Assembly: GCF_009932475.1 (NCBI RefSeq)
Contig: NZ_BJOV01000003.1
Location: forward strand, 806,001-870,000
Length of the DNA: 64,000 bases
From: Gordonia spumicola
Lineage (GTDB): Bacteria; Actinomycetota; Actinomycetes; Mycobacteriales; Mycobacteriaceae
Direction: 5' to 3'
Made by a program: the position numbers and the translations under genes. Below the pieces are notes generated by a model. That model was not told where the DNA came from. It saw only the letters and a list, made by a program, of their open reading frames with translations, and did not search any database. Below, in pieces: positions 17,959 through 26,298 of this stretch; position 1 is the first letter of the stretch; each line of letters opens with the position of its first letter.

Positions 17959-18435
17959 TCACCCGGAAGCGGTGGTGCCCGCGGGAGACGTCTGGACCCA
18001 GCCGCCGTGGTTCGAGCAGCGGACGGTGTCGGGCGCGGTCACTTCGCATCGACCGGTCCCGACCGTGATCGCCGATCCGACCGCCAGTTGCGGGGCGCCC
18101 GACCAGCGCGGCCAGACCGCGGCCTTCACGCCGTTCGCGTCGATGTCCACGGCGAGCGCCCCGTTGTAGGGAGCGCCGGGCGGGAGATGGCACGTCAGAT
18201 TGCCCATCTGACCGTCGGACGCCCGACCGATGCCGCACGTGATCTGACTGCCGGCGGCGAAGACGTAGAGGTCACCGGTGCGTTGATACGGACTCGGGTC
18301 GACCTCGGAGGCCTGCGACCGGTTCTGCAGCGTGCCGAGGGGAGCCGTCGTCGACCCCGTCTCGTCGTCTCCGGAACCACAAGCGGCGACACTCGTCATA
18401 GCCAGCAGGAACAGGACAGCGACGACTCTTCTCAC
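17959..18435 (-). CDS. Putative lipoprotein, unknown function
   Basis: The 158-residue protein starts MRRVVAVLFLLAMTSVAACGSG, a lipoprotein signal with lipobox VAAC (Cys about residue 19). It has a serine/threonine-rich linker and a small beta-rich domain with several cysteines (SQITCGIG, GNLTCHLP, GRCEVTAPDTVRCSN) likely paired in disulfides outside the membrane. Such short Cys-rich lipoproteins are common in Gordonia and mycobacteria; I cannot name a family. It is convergent with the exported-peptide gene. Confidence 0.75.
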   Translation of the reverse strand: MRRVVAVLFLLAMTSVAACGSGDDETGSTTAPLGTLQNRSQASEVDPSPYQRTGDLYVFAAGSQITCGIGRASDGQMGNLTCHLPPGAPYNGALAVDIDANGVKAAVWPRWSGAPQLAVGSAITVGTGRCEVTAPDTVRCSNHGGWVQTSPAGTTASG

Positions 18436-18509
18436 GCCTCGACCCTAGGAGCCCCCACCGCTCGAGCCACCGCGGTGAGCGGCGAATTCATGCGAATGGT
18501 CGATCGGAC

Positions 18510-18833
18510 TCACTCGGCCCGCAGACCGGCGTCGGCGGCCGACAGGACCGCGGAGAGCAGTCCGGGGAACGCCGCGTCGACGTCGTCCGCGCGCAGCGAG
18601 TACCGCGCGCCCTGTCCCGCGGCATGACGTTCGACGACGCCAGCCTCACGCAGGATCTTGAAGTGATGACTCGCGGTCGCCTTCGTGACGCTCTCGTACA
18701 GCGCGGCACACGACAGCGACTCCACGTGCTGCAGGCGGCGCGCCATTTCGAGACGGACCGGATCGGCCAACGCGGAGAGGACGGTCTGCAGGTCGGCGAC
18801 CGGGGTCTGGGCCACGGTGTCACTGCTGGTCAT
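18510..18833 (-). CDS. ArsR-family winged-helix repressor
   Basis: The 107-residue protein has the ArsR/SmtB winged helix: LQTVLSALADPVRLEMARRL, recognition helix region TKATASHHFKILREAGVV and wing GQGARYSLR. It lacks the cysteine pairs of the metal-sensing alpha3 or alpha5 sites, so it probably does not sense arsenic or cadmium. It is divergent from an MFS exporter, with two related operators in between; the likely job is autorepression and repression of the transporter. Confidence 0.88.
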   Translation of the reverse strand: MTSSDTVAQTPVADLQTVLSALADPVRLEMARRLQHVESLSCAALYESVTKATASHHFKILREAGVVERHAAGQGARYSLRADDVDAAFPGLLSAVLSAADAGLRAE

Positions 18834-18852
18834 GCTGCACTCTCCGAAAATA

Positions 18853-18908
18853 GTTTGATGATCGTCGAACGGTCGTATAGCCTCGCTACTGTTCGATAGT
18901 CGTCAAAC
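18853..18908. promoter_or_regulatory. Two ArsR-type operators between arsR-like gene and MFS gene
   Basis: GTTTGATGATCGTCGAAC (18853-18870) and GTTCGATAGTCGTCAAAC (18891-18908) are each imperfect palindromes of the form GTTYGA-N6-TCRAAC. They are near reverse complements of each other and flank the likely divergent promoters. Confidence 0.65.
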
Positions 18909-18924
18909 ATACTCGGAGGTCGCC

Positions 18925-20145
18925 ATGACTGCCACCGCCTACGGCACCACGACGCCGTCTCCGACGACGACCGTCCATCCGCAGCGCTGGTCGTTCGCCC
19001 TGCTGCTCGCGTTGCTGGCGCTCGCGCTCGGAGTCTCCGGGCTCCCGTCGCCGCTGTACCCGATCTACCAGCAGGAATGGCACCTCAGTCCGGTCTCGAT
19101 CACCGTCGTCTTCGCCGTGTACGCGATCGGCGCACTCGGGTCGGCCTTGACGGTCGGTCCGATCTCCGACGCGGTCGGGCGCAAGCCGGTCCTGATCTCC
19201 GCACTCGTCGCGATCCTCGCCGGACTCGGGCTGTTCCTGATCGCGACGAGCGAGTGGCAGTTGATCGTCGCCCGGTTCCTTCACGGCAGCGCGATCGGTG
19301 CGATCACCGTCGTCGCGGGCGCCGCCCTGCTGGACGTCCGCCCACACGGCGGCGCCCGCAACGGCATGCTCAGCGGGGTCGCCCTCAATGTGGGCATCGC
19401 CTTGACGGTCTTCGGCGCCGCATCGGCCGCCCAGTGGGCGTCGAACCCGCTGCGCGTCCCGTTCGCGATCGTCGGCGTCGTGGTCGTGGTGATGCTTGTC
19501 GCGGTGATCGTGCTCATCGAGCCGCACACCGAGAAGACCGGCGCACGCATCCGCATCCAGCGGCCGTCCGTGCCAGGCCCGATGCTGGCCGACTTCTGGT
19601 TCTCCGGGATCGGGATCCTCAGCGCGTGGTCGGTGCTCGGCGTCTTCCTGAGCCTCTACCCGGCGTTGACGCAGCACTCCACCGGTCACACGTCGATCAT
19701 CTTCGTCGGCATCGTCGTCGCGGTGATGGCCGCCGCGTCGGCCGTGTCGCAGTGGGTCGGCGGGCGTTTCGATCCGCGGACCTCCGCGGTCGTCGGGCAC
19801 ATCGGCATGATCGTGTCGCTCGGCGGGGCCGTGTGGGCACTCAACACGGGTTCGACGGTGTTCGTCATCGCCGACTCGATAGCCCTTGGCATCGCGTTCG
19901 GGCTGGCGTTCGGCGGATCGCTGCGCCACCTGAACGACGTGACGCCGCCCGACGCCCGCGGCCGCGTGATGAGCGCCTACTACCTGCTCGGATACCTCGC
20001 GATGGGCATTCCGACGGTGATCGCGGGAGCCCTCGCCTCGCAGTACGGCACGGCGCAGGTGTTCCCCTGGTTCGCGGGCGCGATCTCCGTCGCCTGTCTC
20101 GGCGCGGCGATCATGGGAACGCTCGGCGCCCGCACCACCGCATAG
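18925..20145 (+). CDS. MFS transporter, drug-efflux type
   Basis: A 406-residue, 12-TM major facilitator. The loop 2-3 motif GPISDAVGRKPVLI is the canonical MFS motif A, and motif-C-like glycines occur in GAITVVAGAALLD. A basic, threonine-rich N-terminus precedes TM1 (SFALLLALLALALGVSG). Sequence style fits the efflux branch of actinobacterial MFS proteins; the substrate is unknown. It is divergent from, and probably repressed by, the ArsR-like protein. Confidence 0.9.
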   Translation: MTATAYGTTTPSPTTTVHPQRWSFALLLALLALALGVSGLPSPLYPIYQQEWHLSPVSITVVFAVYAIGALGSALTVGPISDAVGRKPVLISALVAILAGLGLFLIATSEWQLIVARFLHGSAIGAITVVAGAALLDVRPHGGARNGMLSGVALNVGIALTVFGAASAAQWASNPLRVPFAIVGVVVVVMLVAVIVLIEPHTEKTGARIRIQRPSVPGPMLADFWFSGIGILSAWSVLGVFLSLYPALTQHSTGHTSIIFVGIVVAVMAAASAVSQWVGGRFDPRTSAVVGHIGMIVSLGGAVWALNTGSTVFVIADSIALGIAFGLAFGGSLRHLNDVTPPDARGRVMSAYYLLGYLAMGIPTVIAGALASQYGTAQVFPWFAGAISVACLGAAIMGTLGARTTA

Positions 20146-20158
20146 CGACCGACAACGT

Positions 20159-20197
20159 CGGCACTCGAGGCCGCGCTGAGCGCGGCCGCGAGTGCCG
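20159..20197. terminator. Bidirectional terminator between MFS and ACT genes
   Basis: CGGCACTCG pairs with CGAGTGCCG and, after one A/G mismatch, GGCCGCGC pairs with GCGCGGCC, with a three-base loop. It sits between two convergent genes. Confidence 0.75.
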
Positions 20198-20205
20198 AAG
20201 TTCTG

Positions 20206-20718
20206 TCAGTCGAGATCGAGGTCGACGAGAAGCTCCGCGGCGATCCGTTCGAGGTCTGCTCGAACCGTCGCGAGGTCGACCGTCGGCGGAACCAGGACGT
20301 GGATCTCGGCCTCGAAGAGCAGCCCGCCCGCCATCGGGGCCTCGCGGGTGCCCGTGATCAGGTTCTCGATGGTCACACCGCTCGCGCTGAGTGCGGCGGA
20401 CAGTTCCTGCACGATGCCGGTGCGGTCGTTGCCGAGGACACTGATCGTCAACGACGCCCACTCACCGTCGCGGGGCGCGGCGTCGTCACCGGAGTGCACA
20501 GCCACTTCGAGGAGCCCGTCCAGCCCGGTGACGGCCGCGATCAAGGCGTCGGCCTGATCGGCGGGCACCGCCACGACGACGATGCCCGCGAACTTCCCGG
20601 CCAGCTGAGCCAGCTGACTCCGTTCCCAGTTTCCACCGTTGGACGCCACCGCGTCCGACAGCGCCGACACCAGACCCGGGCGATCGTCACCGATCACCGA
20701 CAACACGAGATTCCGCAT
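20206..20718 (-). CDS. Two-ACT-domain protein (GcvR-like)
   Basis: The 170-residue protein consists of two ACT domains: residues about 3-75 (LVLSVIGDDRPGLVSALSDA) and 88-165 (LTISVLGNDRTGIVQELSAAL). This is the architecture of glycine-cleavage-system repressor-like proteins and stand-alone amino-acid sensors. There is no DNA-binding domain, so it likely acts through a partner or binds an amino acid. No glycine-cleavage genes are nearby. Convergent with the MFS gene. Confidence 0.82.
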   Translation of the reverse strand: MRNLVLSVIGDDRPGLVSALSDAVASNGGNWERSQLAQLAGKFAGIVVVAVPADQADALIAAVTGLDGLLEVAVHSGDDAAPRDGEWASLTISVLGNDRTGIVQELSAALSASGVTIENLITGTREAPMAGGLLFEAEIHVLVPPTVDLATVRADLERIAAELLVDLDLD

Positions 20719-20795
20719 GAGGAGAACCCTATCGACGATCCCCCGTGGCGTCCGCCGGACGCGGCAGCCGAGTGCTCGAACACCTGGAAACAGTT

Positions 20796-20839
20796 TCGTC
20801 CGCCGGTTGTGTCGCCTATGGCGTCACAACCGGCGGACG
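20796..20839 (-). terminator. Long hairpin downstream of the SDR gene
   Basis: CGTCCGCCGGTTGTG pairs perfectly with CACAACCGGCGGACG (15 bp), and after a T/T mismatch CGCC pairs with GGCG around a TAT loop. It is placed 45 bases past the SDR stop on its strand. Confidence 0.8.
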
Positions 20840-20841
20840 AA

Positions 20842-20861
20842 CTTCTCGACTGCGCTCGAAG
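20842..20861. repeat. Dispersed palindromic element copy
   Basis: CTTCTCGACTGCGCTCGAAG is identical to 4131-4150 inside pta. A shorter version of the core (CTCGACTGCGCTCGA) occurs at 28549 between htdX and tetR. Confidence 0.7.
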
Positions 20862-20884
20862 GGCGGGGAGAGAGTGCGCTCGTA

Positions 20885-21661
20885 CTACTTCGGGGGCATC
20901 CGGATGCCGCCGTCGACGCGGACGACCTCGGCGTTCATGTACGAGTTGGTGATGAGTTCTTCGACCATCGAGGCCAGCTCGTCCGGCACGCCGAGGCGCT
21001 TCGGGAACAGGACGCTCTCACCGAGCTTCGCCTTGAAGGCCTCCGACGCCTCGCCGGTGCCGTAGATCGGGGTGTCGATCAGGCCGGGGGCGATGGTGTT
21101 CAGACGGATGCCGACGGCCGACAGGTCGCGGGCGACGGGCAGGGTCATGCCGACGACGCCGCCCTTCGACGACGAGTAGGCTGCCTGGCCGATCTGACCG
21201 TCGAACGCGGCGACCGATGCGAGGTTGACGATGGCGCCACGCTCGTTCGAGGCGCCCGGCTCGTTGCGGCTCATGGCGGTCGCGGTGAGGCGCACGACGT
21301 CGAACGTGCCGATCAGGTTGATGCCGATGACCTTCTTGTACAGCTCGAGGTCGTGGGCCGACGAGTACTCGCCGTCCTTGCCGATGGTGCGCTGCGCCCA
21401 GCCGACACCGGCCGAGTTGACGACGGCCTTCAGCGGGCCGAGCTCGAGGGCCTTGGCGATGGCCGCCTCGATCTGCTCGGTGTTGGTGACGTCGACGTTG
21501 ACGAACGCGCCGCCGATCTCGGCGGCCAGGGCCTCGCCGTCTTCGGCCTTCAGGTCGGCGATGACGACCTTCGCGCCGCGCTTGGCGAGACGACGGGCCG
21601 CAGCCGCGCCGATGCCCGACGCGCCGCCGGTGACGATTGCACTTGCTCCAGTGATGTCCAT
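20885..21661 (-). CDS. Short-chain dehydrogenase, 3-hydroxyacyl-CoA dehydrogenase (HSD10) type
   Basis: A 258-residue classical SDR. Seen: cofactor loop TGGASGIG (about residues 11-18), NSAGVGW, catalytic serine region NLASVAAFDG and YSSSK (Tyr-x3-Lys). The overall pattern, including the long insertion after NSAG and the ending VVRVDGGIRMPPK, resembles the type II 3-hydroxyacyl-CoA dehydrogenase (HSD17B10-like) group, which oxidises 3-hydroxyacyl-CoA with NAD. The start is the family MDITGASAIVTGG; the frame is open further upstream but without similarity. Single-gene unit ending in a long hairpin. Confidence 0.88.
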   Translation of the reverse strand: MDITGASAIVTGGASGIGAAAARRLAKRGAKVVIADLKAEDGEALAAEIGGAFVNVDVTNTEQIEAAIAKALELGPLKAVVNSAGVGWAQRTIGKDGEYSSAHDLELYKKVIGINLIGTFDVVRLTATAMSRNEPGASNERGAIVNLASVAAFDGQIGQAAYSSSKGGVVGMTLPVARDLSAVGIRLNTIAPGLIDTPIYGTGEASEAFKAKLGESVLFPKRLGVPDELASMVEELITNSYMNAEVVRVDGGIRMPPK

Positions 21662-21821
21662 GCTCGCGAGCATAACCAATCCGTGACCGCTGACACAGGC
21701 CGGGTCTGCAACGCGTTCTCGTCCCGTTGTGGGTCGAACAGGTGACTGTCGGCGATCGCCCGACTCCCCCGCCGCGACCGGACTAACGTCACGGGTCTCG
21801 GCGAGAAGTGAGGGCGACGCC

Positions 21822-22991
21822 ATGGGCCGTACACGCACACTGACATCAGCGATCGCGGCGGTCGTCGTCGCCCTCGCCGCGACCGCGATCGCCCCGCCGC
21901 ACGCCGGCGCGCTGCCCGCCGGATTTCCGGGCAGCATGAACGTCATGGTCGGGACGATCGCCGAAGCACCCGGCGGGACCGCGAACGTCGCGACTCTCGC
22001 GCAGACCACCGACCGCGCGGCAGTCTCGTTCAGCAACTTCCAGTTCGCGGCGGGCAACACGCTGAAGATCACGACGCCGTCGCCGGAGTCGGTGACGATG
22101 ATCATCTCCGATCAGCCCAACCCGACGGCGTTCGAAGGATCGATCCAGAGCACCGGCCGTCTCCTGTACGTGAGCATCGGCGACGGCCTCACATTCGGCT
22201 CGGGTGCGAGCATCACCGCCGACCGCTTGACCATCACGACCGCATACGTGTCGCCGACCCTGTTCGCCGACGGCGCCGTCGCGGGCACCACCGCGAGCAA
22301 CGGGACCGTGTCGGTGAACGCGGGAGCGCAGCTGTCGGCGGCGCACGGAGTGCAGATCCACGCCTCGCAACTGACGAACAACGGCACGATCTCCGGAGGA
22401 TCGGGCGAAGCCGGACTCTACGGTCGGGCCACCATTGCGGTGCACACGACGACGGGCCTGCTGACCGTGCCCGAGGCGAGCACCGGAGGCGGCACCGTCG
22501 ACAACGGCGGGGTGGTGAAGGCCGACGACGGAAGCGTCGTCCTCGCCGCATCGGTGGTGACGTCGCCCGGAATCGCGAAGACGTCGGGTGTGGTCCTGAC
22601 CGACGGCTCCGTCCCGTCGTGGACCGCGGGCACCGTCACCCTGGCGGCGCAGTCGTTCGACGCGACCGGACTGTCCGTGGCGCCCGGCACGTCGATGACG
22701 GCGAAGATCCAGTGCTCGACATCGGGCGCCCGCCCCACCGCGACCACGGTGGTCGCCGACACGGTCGGGTTCACCGCGACGAACGCCCTCGATCAGCAGG
22801 TCACGATCGGCGGAGCCCCGTTCACCCTGTTCCGCACCGCGCGGTCGACACAGGGCGCGTCGAACGTCCTGCGCGTCGACGCCGTGTCGTCGACACCGGG
22901 ATCTGGGATCGGCGTGGTGACCTGCACCCGACCGATCGGCGGCATCGACTTCGGCTCGTCGGAGAACGGCTCGATCGGCTCGTGGGGATGA
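21822..22991 (+). CDS. Secreted protein with filamentous-haemagglutinin (TPS) N-terminal-like domain
   Basis: A 389-residue exported protein. A signal peptide (to about APPHAGA) is followed by a region (about residues 35-160) that follows the haemagglutination-activity/two-partner-secretion domain pattern: QTTDRAAVSFSNFQFAAGN, a proline-serine stretch, FEGSIQSTGRLLYVSIGDG, LTFGSGASITADRLTITT. The usual NPNG turn reads SIGDG. A repetitive, glycine/threonine-rich beta-helix-like remainder follows. The start is ATG after a GAGG Shine-Dalgarno. No TpsB-type transporter is visible nearby. Such domains belong to Proteobacteria and Negativicutes, so its presence in a mycolata is odd. It converges with the VanW gene, the two stops being one base apart. 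Confidence 0.6.
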   Translation: MGRTRTLTSAIAAVVVALAATAIAPPHAGALPAGFPGSMNVMVGTIAEAPGGTANVATLAQTTDRAAVSFSNFQFAAGNTLKITTPSPESVTMIISDQPNPTAFEGSIQSTGRLLYVSIGDGLTFGSGASITADRLTITTAYVSPTLFADGAVAGTTASNGTVSVNAGAQLSAAHGVQIHASQLTNNGTISGGSGEAGLYGRATIAVHTTTGLLTVPEASTGGGTVDNGGVVKADDGSVVLAASVVTSPGIAKTSGVVLTDGSVPSWTAGTVTLAAQSFDATGLSVAPGTSMTAKIQCSTSGARPTATTVVADTVGFTATNALDQQVTIGGAPFTLFRTARSTQGASNVLRVDAVSSTPGSGIGVVTCTRPIGGIDFGSSENGSIGSWG

Positions 22992-22992
22992 C

Positions 22993-24687
22993 TCAGCGGC
23001 AGCGGACGATCGGCTCCGGCGCGTAGCGGACCGTGCGGGTGTGACGGCTGATCTCGCGGCGGGTGCGGTGATCGCGGATCACGCGGGTGTTCGACGCCGT
23101 GAACCCCGGCAGTCCGCTGCTGGCGACGCAGTCGCCGCCCCGCGGGACGTCGACGGTCTCGGGTGACGTCGGCAGCGTCCGGTCGCCGGTGATCGACTCC
23201 ACGTCGCGCGTCTTGGTGCTCCACAGCCGGACCGTGATGCTCGACGACGTCCACTCCGTGTCGATGAACACCCCGTACTTGGTGTCGTTCTTGAACTTGA
23301 GGTCGATGAGACCCTCGAACACGGTCGCCTCCCGAGCCTCCGGGTACCGCGAGATGTAGTAGGCGTGCTCGGTGTGGTCCACGTCCTGCAGGCCCGCGAA
23401 GTACGCGGCGTTGTACAGCGTGGTGGCGAACTGGGAGATGCCGCCGCCGACGGCTGTCGACGGCCGCCCGTGGTCGATGATCCCCGACTCGACGTAGCCC
23501 TGCGCGGTGCCGCGGGGACCGGTGTAGCCGTTGAGGGAGAACGTCTTCCCCGGCAGGACGACGGCGCCGTCGACCTTCTCGGAGACGATGCGGATGTTCT
23601 CGCCGGACGGACCGCTGAAACCGCCGGTGGTGAACTCCGAGACCATCTCGGTGACGCCGAGCTTGCGCGCCGCCGACGTGGTCAGTTTCGGCCGGGTGAC
23701 CGCATAGTCGACGTCGGCCTTGCGGTCCTCGCCGATCGACGCCGCGGCGATGGCATCGGCGGTCTTGAGCCAGTCGACCTTCGCGCCGTCGACCGACGGG
23801 ACCACCGAAGGCTTGCCGCCGACGAGCCGGAATGTGGCGTCGACCGGGTCGGACTCGGTCTTGTCGGTGCGGTCGGCGATCAACTTCTTCGCGTCGTCCG
23901 GCTTCACGTGCGGGACGAGGCCGCCCTTGCCGTCGGGCACGAACGTGACGAGCGACCCGAGCTCGCGCGGGGTGACGACGACGTCCCGGCCGCGGGTGGT
24001 CAGACGGATCGGGGTGGACGTGACCTGCGGCGCGACGTCGCGCACGGTGGCGTCCACGGTCGTCTTCGTGACGGTCGGCGAGAAGGGCTCCATCGCGAGG
24101 TCGACGACGCCCCCGGCCACCCAGTGGTCGGCGACGGTGCGCCGGGCCGCGTCGCGGTCGATCCGCATGCCGGCCGCGGGCTCGTCGCCGATCGGGGTGA
24201 GCCCGTCGAAGTGGACGCCGCCCTCGACGGCGGCCTGTTCGAGGGTCGACTTGTGCGCGTCGAGCGCCTTGTCGAACGCGGCGCGATCGATGCGGACGAC
24301 GGGCGTCACTTGGCGGGTGGACCCGGCCATCGCGGCGAGCCGCGTGAACGGATTCGCCGGTTGTTCCTTGAGTCGGGCGAGGGTGGCGTCAACGTCGAAG
24401 TCGGCTCCGAGTTCCGAGGGGTCGACGGCCGCGGTCCCGGACGCGGTCCTCACGGTGATCGGTCCGTGCGACAGTTCCGCGATCTGCCGGAGAGTGGCGT
24501 TCGCCTGGGCGTCGGTCTGCCCGCCGAGATCGAATTCGGCGATCCGGACGCCGCGGGCCGTCTTCCCGTGGCCGAGTGCGACGTCGAAGGCGAAGACGAG
24601 CGCCACCAGCAGGACCGCGGCGATGGATGCGCGCGCGATCAGGGCTCGTGCGCTCGTGCGCTTCGACGAAGAGTTCACAACAGTCAC
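22993..24687 (-). CDS. VanW-family protein with peptidoglycan-binding-4-like repeats
   Basis: A 564-residue protein with one N-terminal TM anchor (ALIARASIAAVLLVALVFAF), two PG-binding_4-type domains (about residues 55-330) and a C-terminal VanW domain with ENIRIVSEKVDGAVVLPGKT, VGGGISQFATTLYNAAYFAG and HTEHAYYISRYPEAREATVF. The family is widespread at the Gram-positive cell surface; its enzymatic role is unclear. It probably faces the wall. It is transcribed toward the TPS-domain gene. Confidence 0.88.
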   Translation of the reverse strand: MTVVNSSSKRTSARALIARASIAAVLLVALVFAFDVALGHGKTARGVRIAEFDLGGQTDAQANATLRQIAELSHGPITVRTASGTAAVDPSELGADFDVDATLARLKEQPANPFTRLAAMAGSTRQVTPVVRIDRAAFDKALDAHKSTLEQAAVEGGVHFDGLTPIGDEPAAGMRIDRDAARRTVADHWVAGGVVDLAMEPFSPTVTKTTVDATVRDVAPQVTSTPIRLTTRGRDVVVTPRELGSLVTFVPDGKGGLVPHVKPDDAKKLIADRTDKTESDPVDATFRLVGGKPSVVPSVDGAKVDWLKTADAIAAASIGEDRKADVDYAVTRPKLTTSAARKLGVTEMVSEFTTGGFSGPSGENIRIVSEKVDGAVVLPGKTFSLNGYTGPRGTAQGYVESGIIDHGRPSTAVGGGISQFATTLYNAAYFAGLQDVDHTEHAYYISRYPEAREATVFEGLIDLKFKNDTKYGVFIDTEWTSSSITVRLWSTKTRDVESITGDRTLPTSPETVDVPRGGDCVASSGLPGFTASNTRVIRDHRTRREISRHTRTVRYAPEPIVRCR

Positions 24688-24708
24688 GATCTTATGCAGA
24701 AGACAGAA

Positions 24709-24753
24709 CTCCGGCTGAACCGCCGGGTCGGGGGTCTGGCGGTTCAGCCGGAG
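24709..24753. terminator. Hairpin 1 between VanW and fadA2
   Basis: A perfect 16-bp stem CTCCGGCTGAACCGCC / GGCGGTTCAGCCGGAG. It is the distal of two hairpins beyond the fadA2 stop. Confidence 0.75.
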
Positions 24754-24769
24754 CTATCGGGTCTATAGC

Positions 24770-24803
24770 TTCGGCGGACCCTGCCGTTACAGGGTCCGCC
24801 GAA
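24770..24803 (-). terminator. Hairpin 2, fadA2 terminator
   Basis: A perfect 14-bp stem TTCGGCGGACCCTG / CAGGGTCCGCCGAA with a six-base loop, ending seven bases from the fadA2 stop codon. Confidence 0.8.
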
Positions 24804-24809
24804 ATGATG

Positions 24810-26156
24810 TCAGCCTTCGACGATCGCGGTGACGCCCTGGCCGCCCGCGGCACAGATCGACACCAGGGCGCGGCCGCCGCCGTTCTCCTTGATCTGCTTC
24901 GCCGCCTGGGCGATGATGCGGCCGCCGGTCGCCGCGAACGGGTGACCCGCCGCCAGCGACGAGCCGTTCACATTGAGCTTGCTGCGGTCGATCGAGCCGA
25001 GCGCCTTGTCGAGTCCGAGGCGCTCGCGGCAGTACTCATCCGACTCCCATGCCTGCAGGGTGCACAGGACGACCGAGGCGAACGCCTCGTGGATCTCGTA
25101 GAAGTCGAAGTCCTGCAGGGTGAGGCCGTTGCGCTCGAGCAGACGCGGAACGGCGTACGTCGGGGCCATCAGCAGACCGTCGGGGCCGTTGACGTAGTCG
25201 ACGGCCGCGGTCTCGGTGTCCACCAGGTAGGCGAGGACGGGCAGCTTCTTCTCCGCGGCCCACTCGTCGCTGGCGAGCAGTACCGTCGACGCGCCGTCGG
25301 TGAGCGGCGTCGAGTTGCCCGCGGTCATCGTCGCGTCGCCCAGGCTCACGCCGAAGGCGGGCTTGAGGGTGGCGAGCTTCTCGACGGTCGAACCGGGACG
25401 CAGGTTCTCGTCACGGGTCAGGCCGTGGAACGGGGTGATGAGGTCGTCGAAGAAGCCGCGGTCGTAAGCGGCGGCCATCTTCTGGTGGCTGGCCGCGGCC
25501 AGTTCGTCCTGGTCGGCGCGGCTGATGCCGAACTCCTTGGCGGTGATGGCCGCATGCTCGCCCATCGACATGCCGGTGCGCGGCTCGCCGTTGCGGGGGA
25601 TCTCGATGCCGAGCTTGGCGACCAGCGCCAGGGCGGCCTTGATGCGGTCCGGGGTGCTCTTGGCGCGGTTCACCTCGAGCATCTGACGGCGCATGTCCTC
25701 AGAGACGCCGATCGGGGCGTCCGACGTGGTGTCGACGCCGCCGCCGACCGCGACGTCGTAGCGACCCGAGGCGATGCCGTCGGCGACGGCCGCGATGGCC
25801 TGCAGGCCGGTGCCGCACGCCTGCTGGAGGTCGAACGCCGGGGTGTACGGCGACAGTCCCGAACCGAGGACCGACTCGCGGATCAGGTTGAAGTCGCGCG
25901 AGTGCTTGAGGACCGCGCCGCCCGCGACCATGCCGAGCTGCTCGCCCTGCAGGTTGAAACGGCTGACGAGGCCCTGGAGCGCCGCGGTGAACATCTCCTG
26001 GTTGCTGACGGTCGCGTACGCCTTGTCCTGGCGGGCGAAGGGGATGCGGTTGCCGCCCAGGATGGCGACGGGACGCTGCTGGCGGGTTTCGGGCTTGCGG
26101 GGCGTGTACGAGGCCACGGGTACTCCTGGTTGCGAGGGGACCATTGTTGTCATCAT
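24810..26156 (-). CDS. fadA2: Acetyl-CoA acetyltransferase / 3-ketoacyl-CoA thiolase, FadA2 type
   Basis: A thiolase of 448 residues catalysing thiolytic cleavage of 3-ketoacyl-CoA. Motifs: nucleophile region QQACGTGLQAI, HEAFASVV (catalytic His), NVNGSSLAAGHPFAATGG, and the second cysteine in SICAAGGQGVTA. The opening ARQDKAYATVSNQEMF is typical of the longer FadA2/FadI-like class. The start is ATGATG, with GGAG five to eight bases upstream; the operator palindrome overlaps that leader. It is divergent from fabG4-htdX, the same arrangement as Rv0243/Rv0242c-Rv0241c. Confidence 0.94.
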   Translation of the reverse strand: MMTTMVPSQPGVPVASYTPRKPETRQQRPVAILGGNRIPFARQDKAYATVSNQEMFTAALQGLVSRFNLQGEQLGMVAGGAVLKHSRDFNLIRESVLGSGLSPYTPAFDLQQACGTGLQAIAAVADGIASGRYDVAVGGGVDTTSDAPIGVSEDMRRQMLEVNRAKSTPDRIKAALALVAKLGIEIPRNGEPRTGMSMGEHAAITAKEFGISRADQDELAAASHQKMAAAYDRGFFDDLITPFHGLTRDENLRPGSTVEKLATLKPAFGVSLGDATMTAGNSTPLTDGASTVLLASDEWAAEKKLPVLAYLVDTETAAVDYVNGPDGLLMAPTYAVPRLLERNGLTLQDFDFYEIHEAFASVVLCTLQAWESDEYCRERLGLDKALGSIDRSKLNVNGSSLAAGHPFAATGGRIIAQAAKQIKENGGGRALVSICAAGGQGVTAIVEG

Positions 26157-26158
26157 TC

Positions 26159-26172
26159 TTACTCCAGAGTAA
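26159..26172. promoter_or_regulatory. Fatty-acid-regulon operator between fadA2 and fabG4
   Basis: TTACTCCAGAGTAA, extended to CTTACTCCAGAGTAAG. It overlaps the leader and Shine-Dalgarno of fadA2 and lies in the divergent intergenic region, so one bound regulator could control both directions. It shares the TTACYNNNNAGTAA pattern with two other sites. Confidence 0.65.
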
Positions 26173-26298
26173 GTTCTATGTCGACCTCGACGTATGCGGT
26201 GAACGTCACAGGTGCGAGGCCGTGCACGCGGCGGCCCGTCGCACCTATCGTCACCGGCAGACCTCGAATCGAGTTTTCGACTACTGAAGGAGCCCGCC

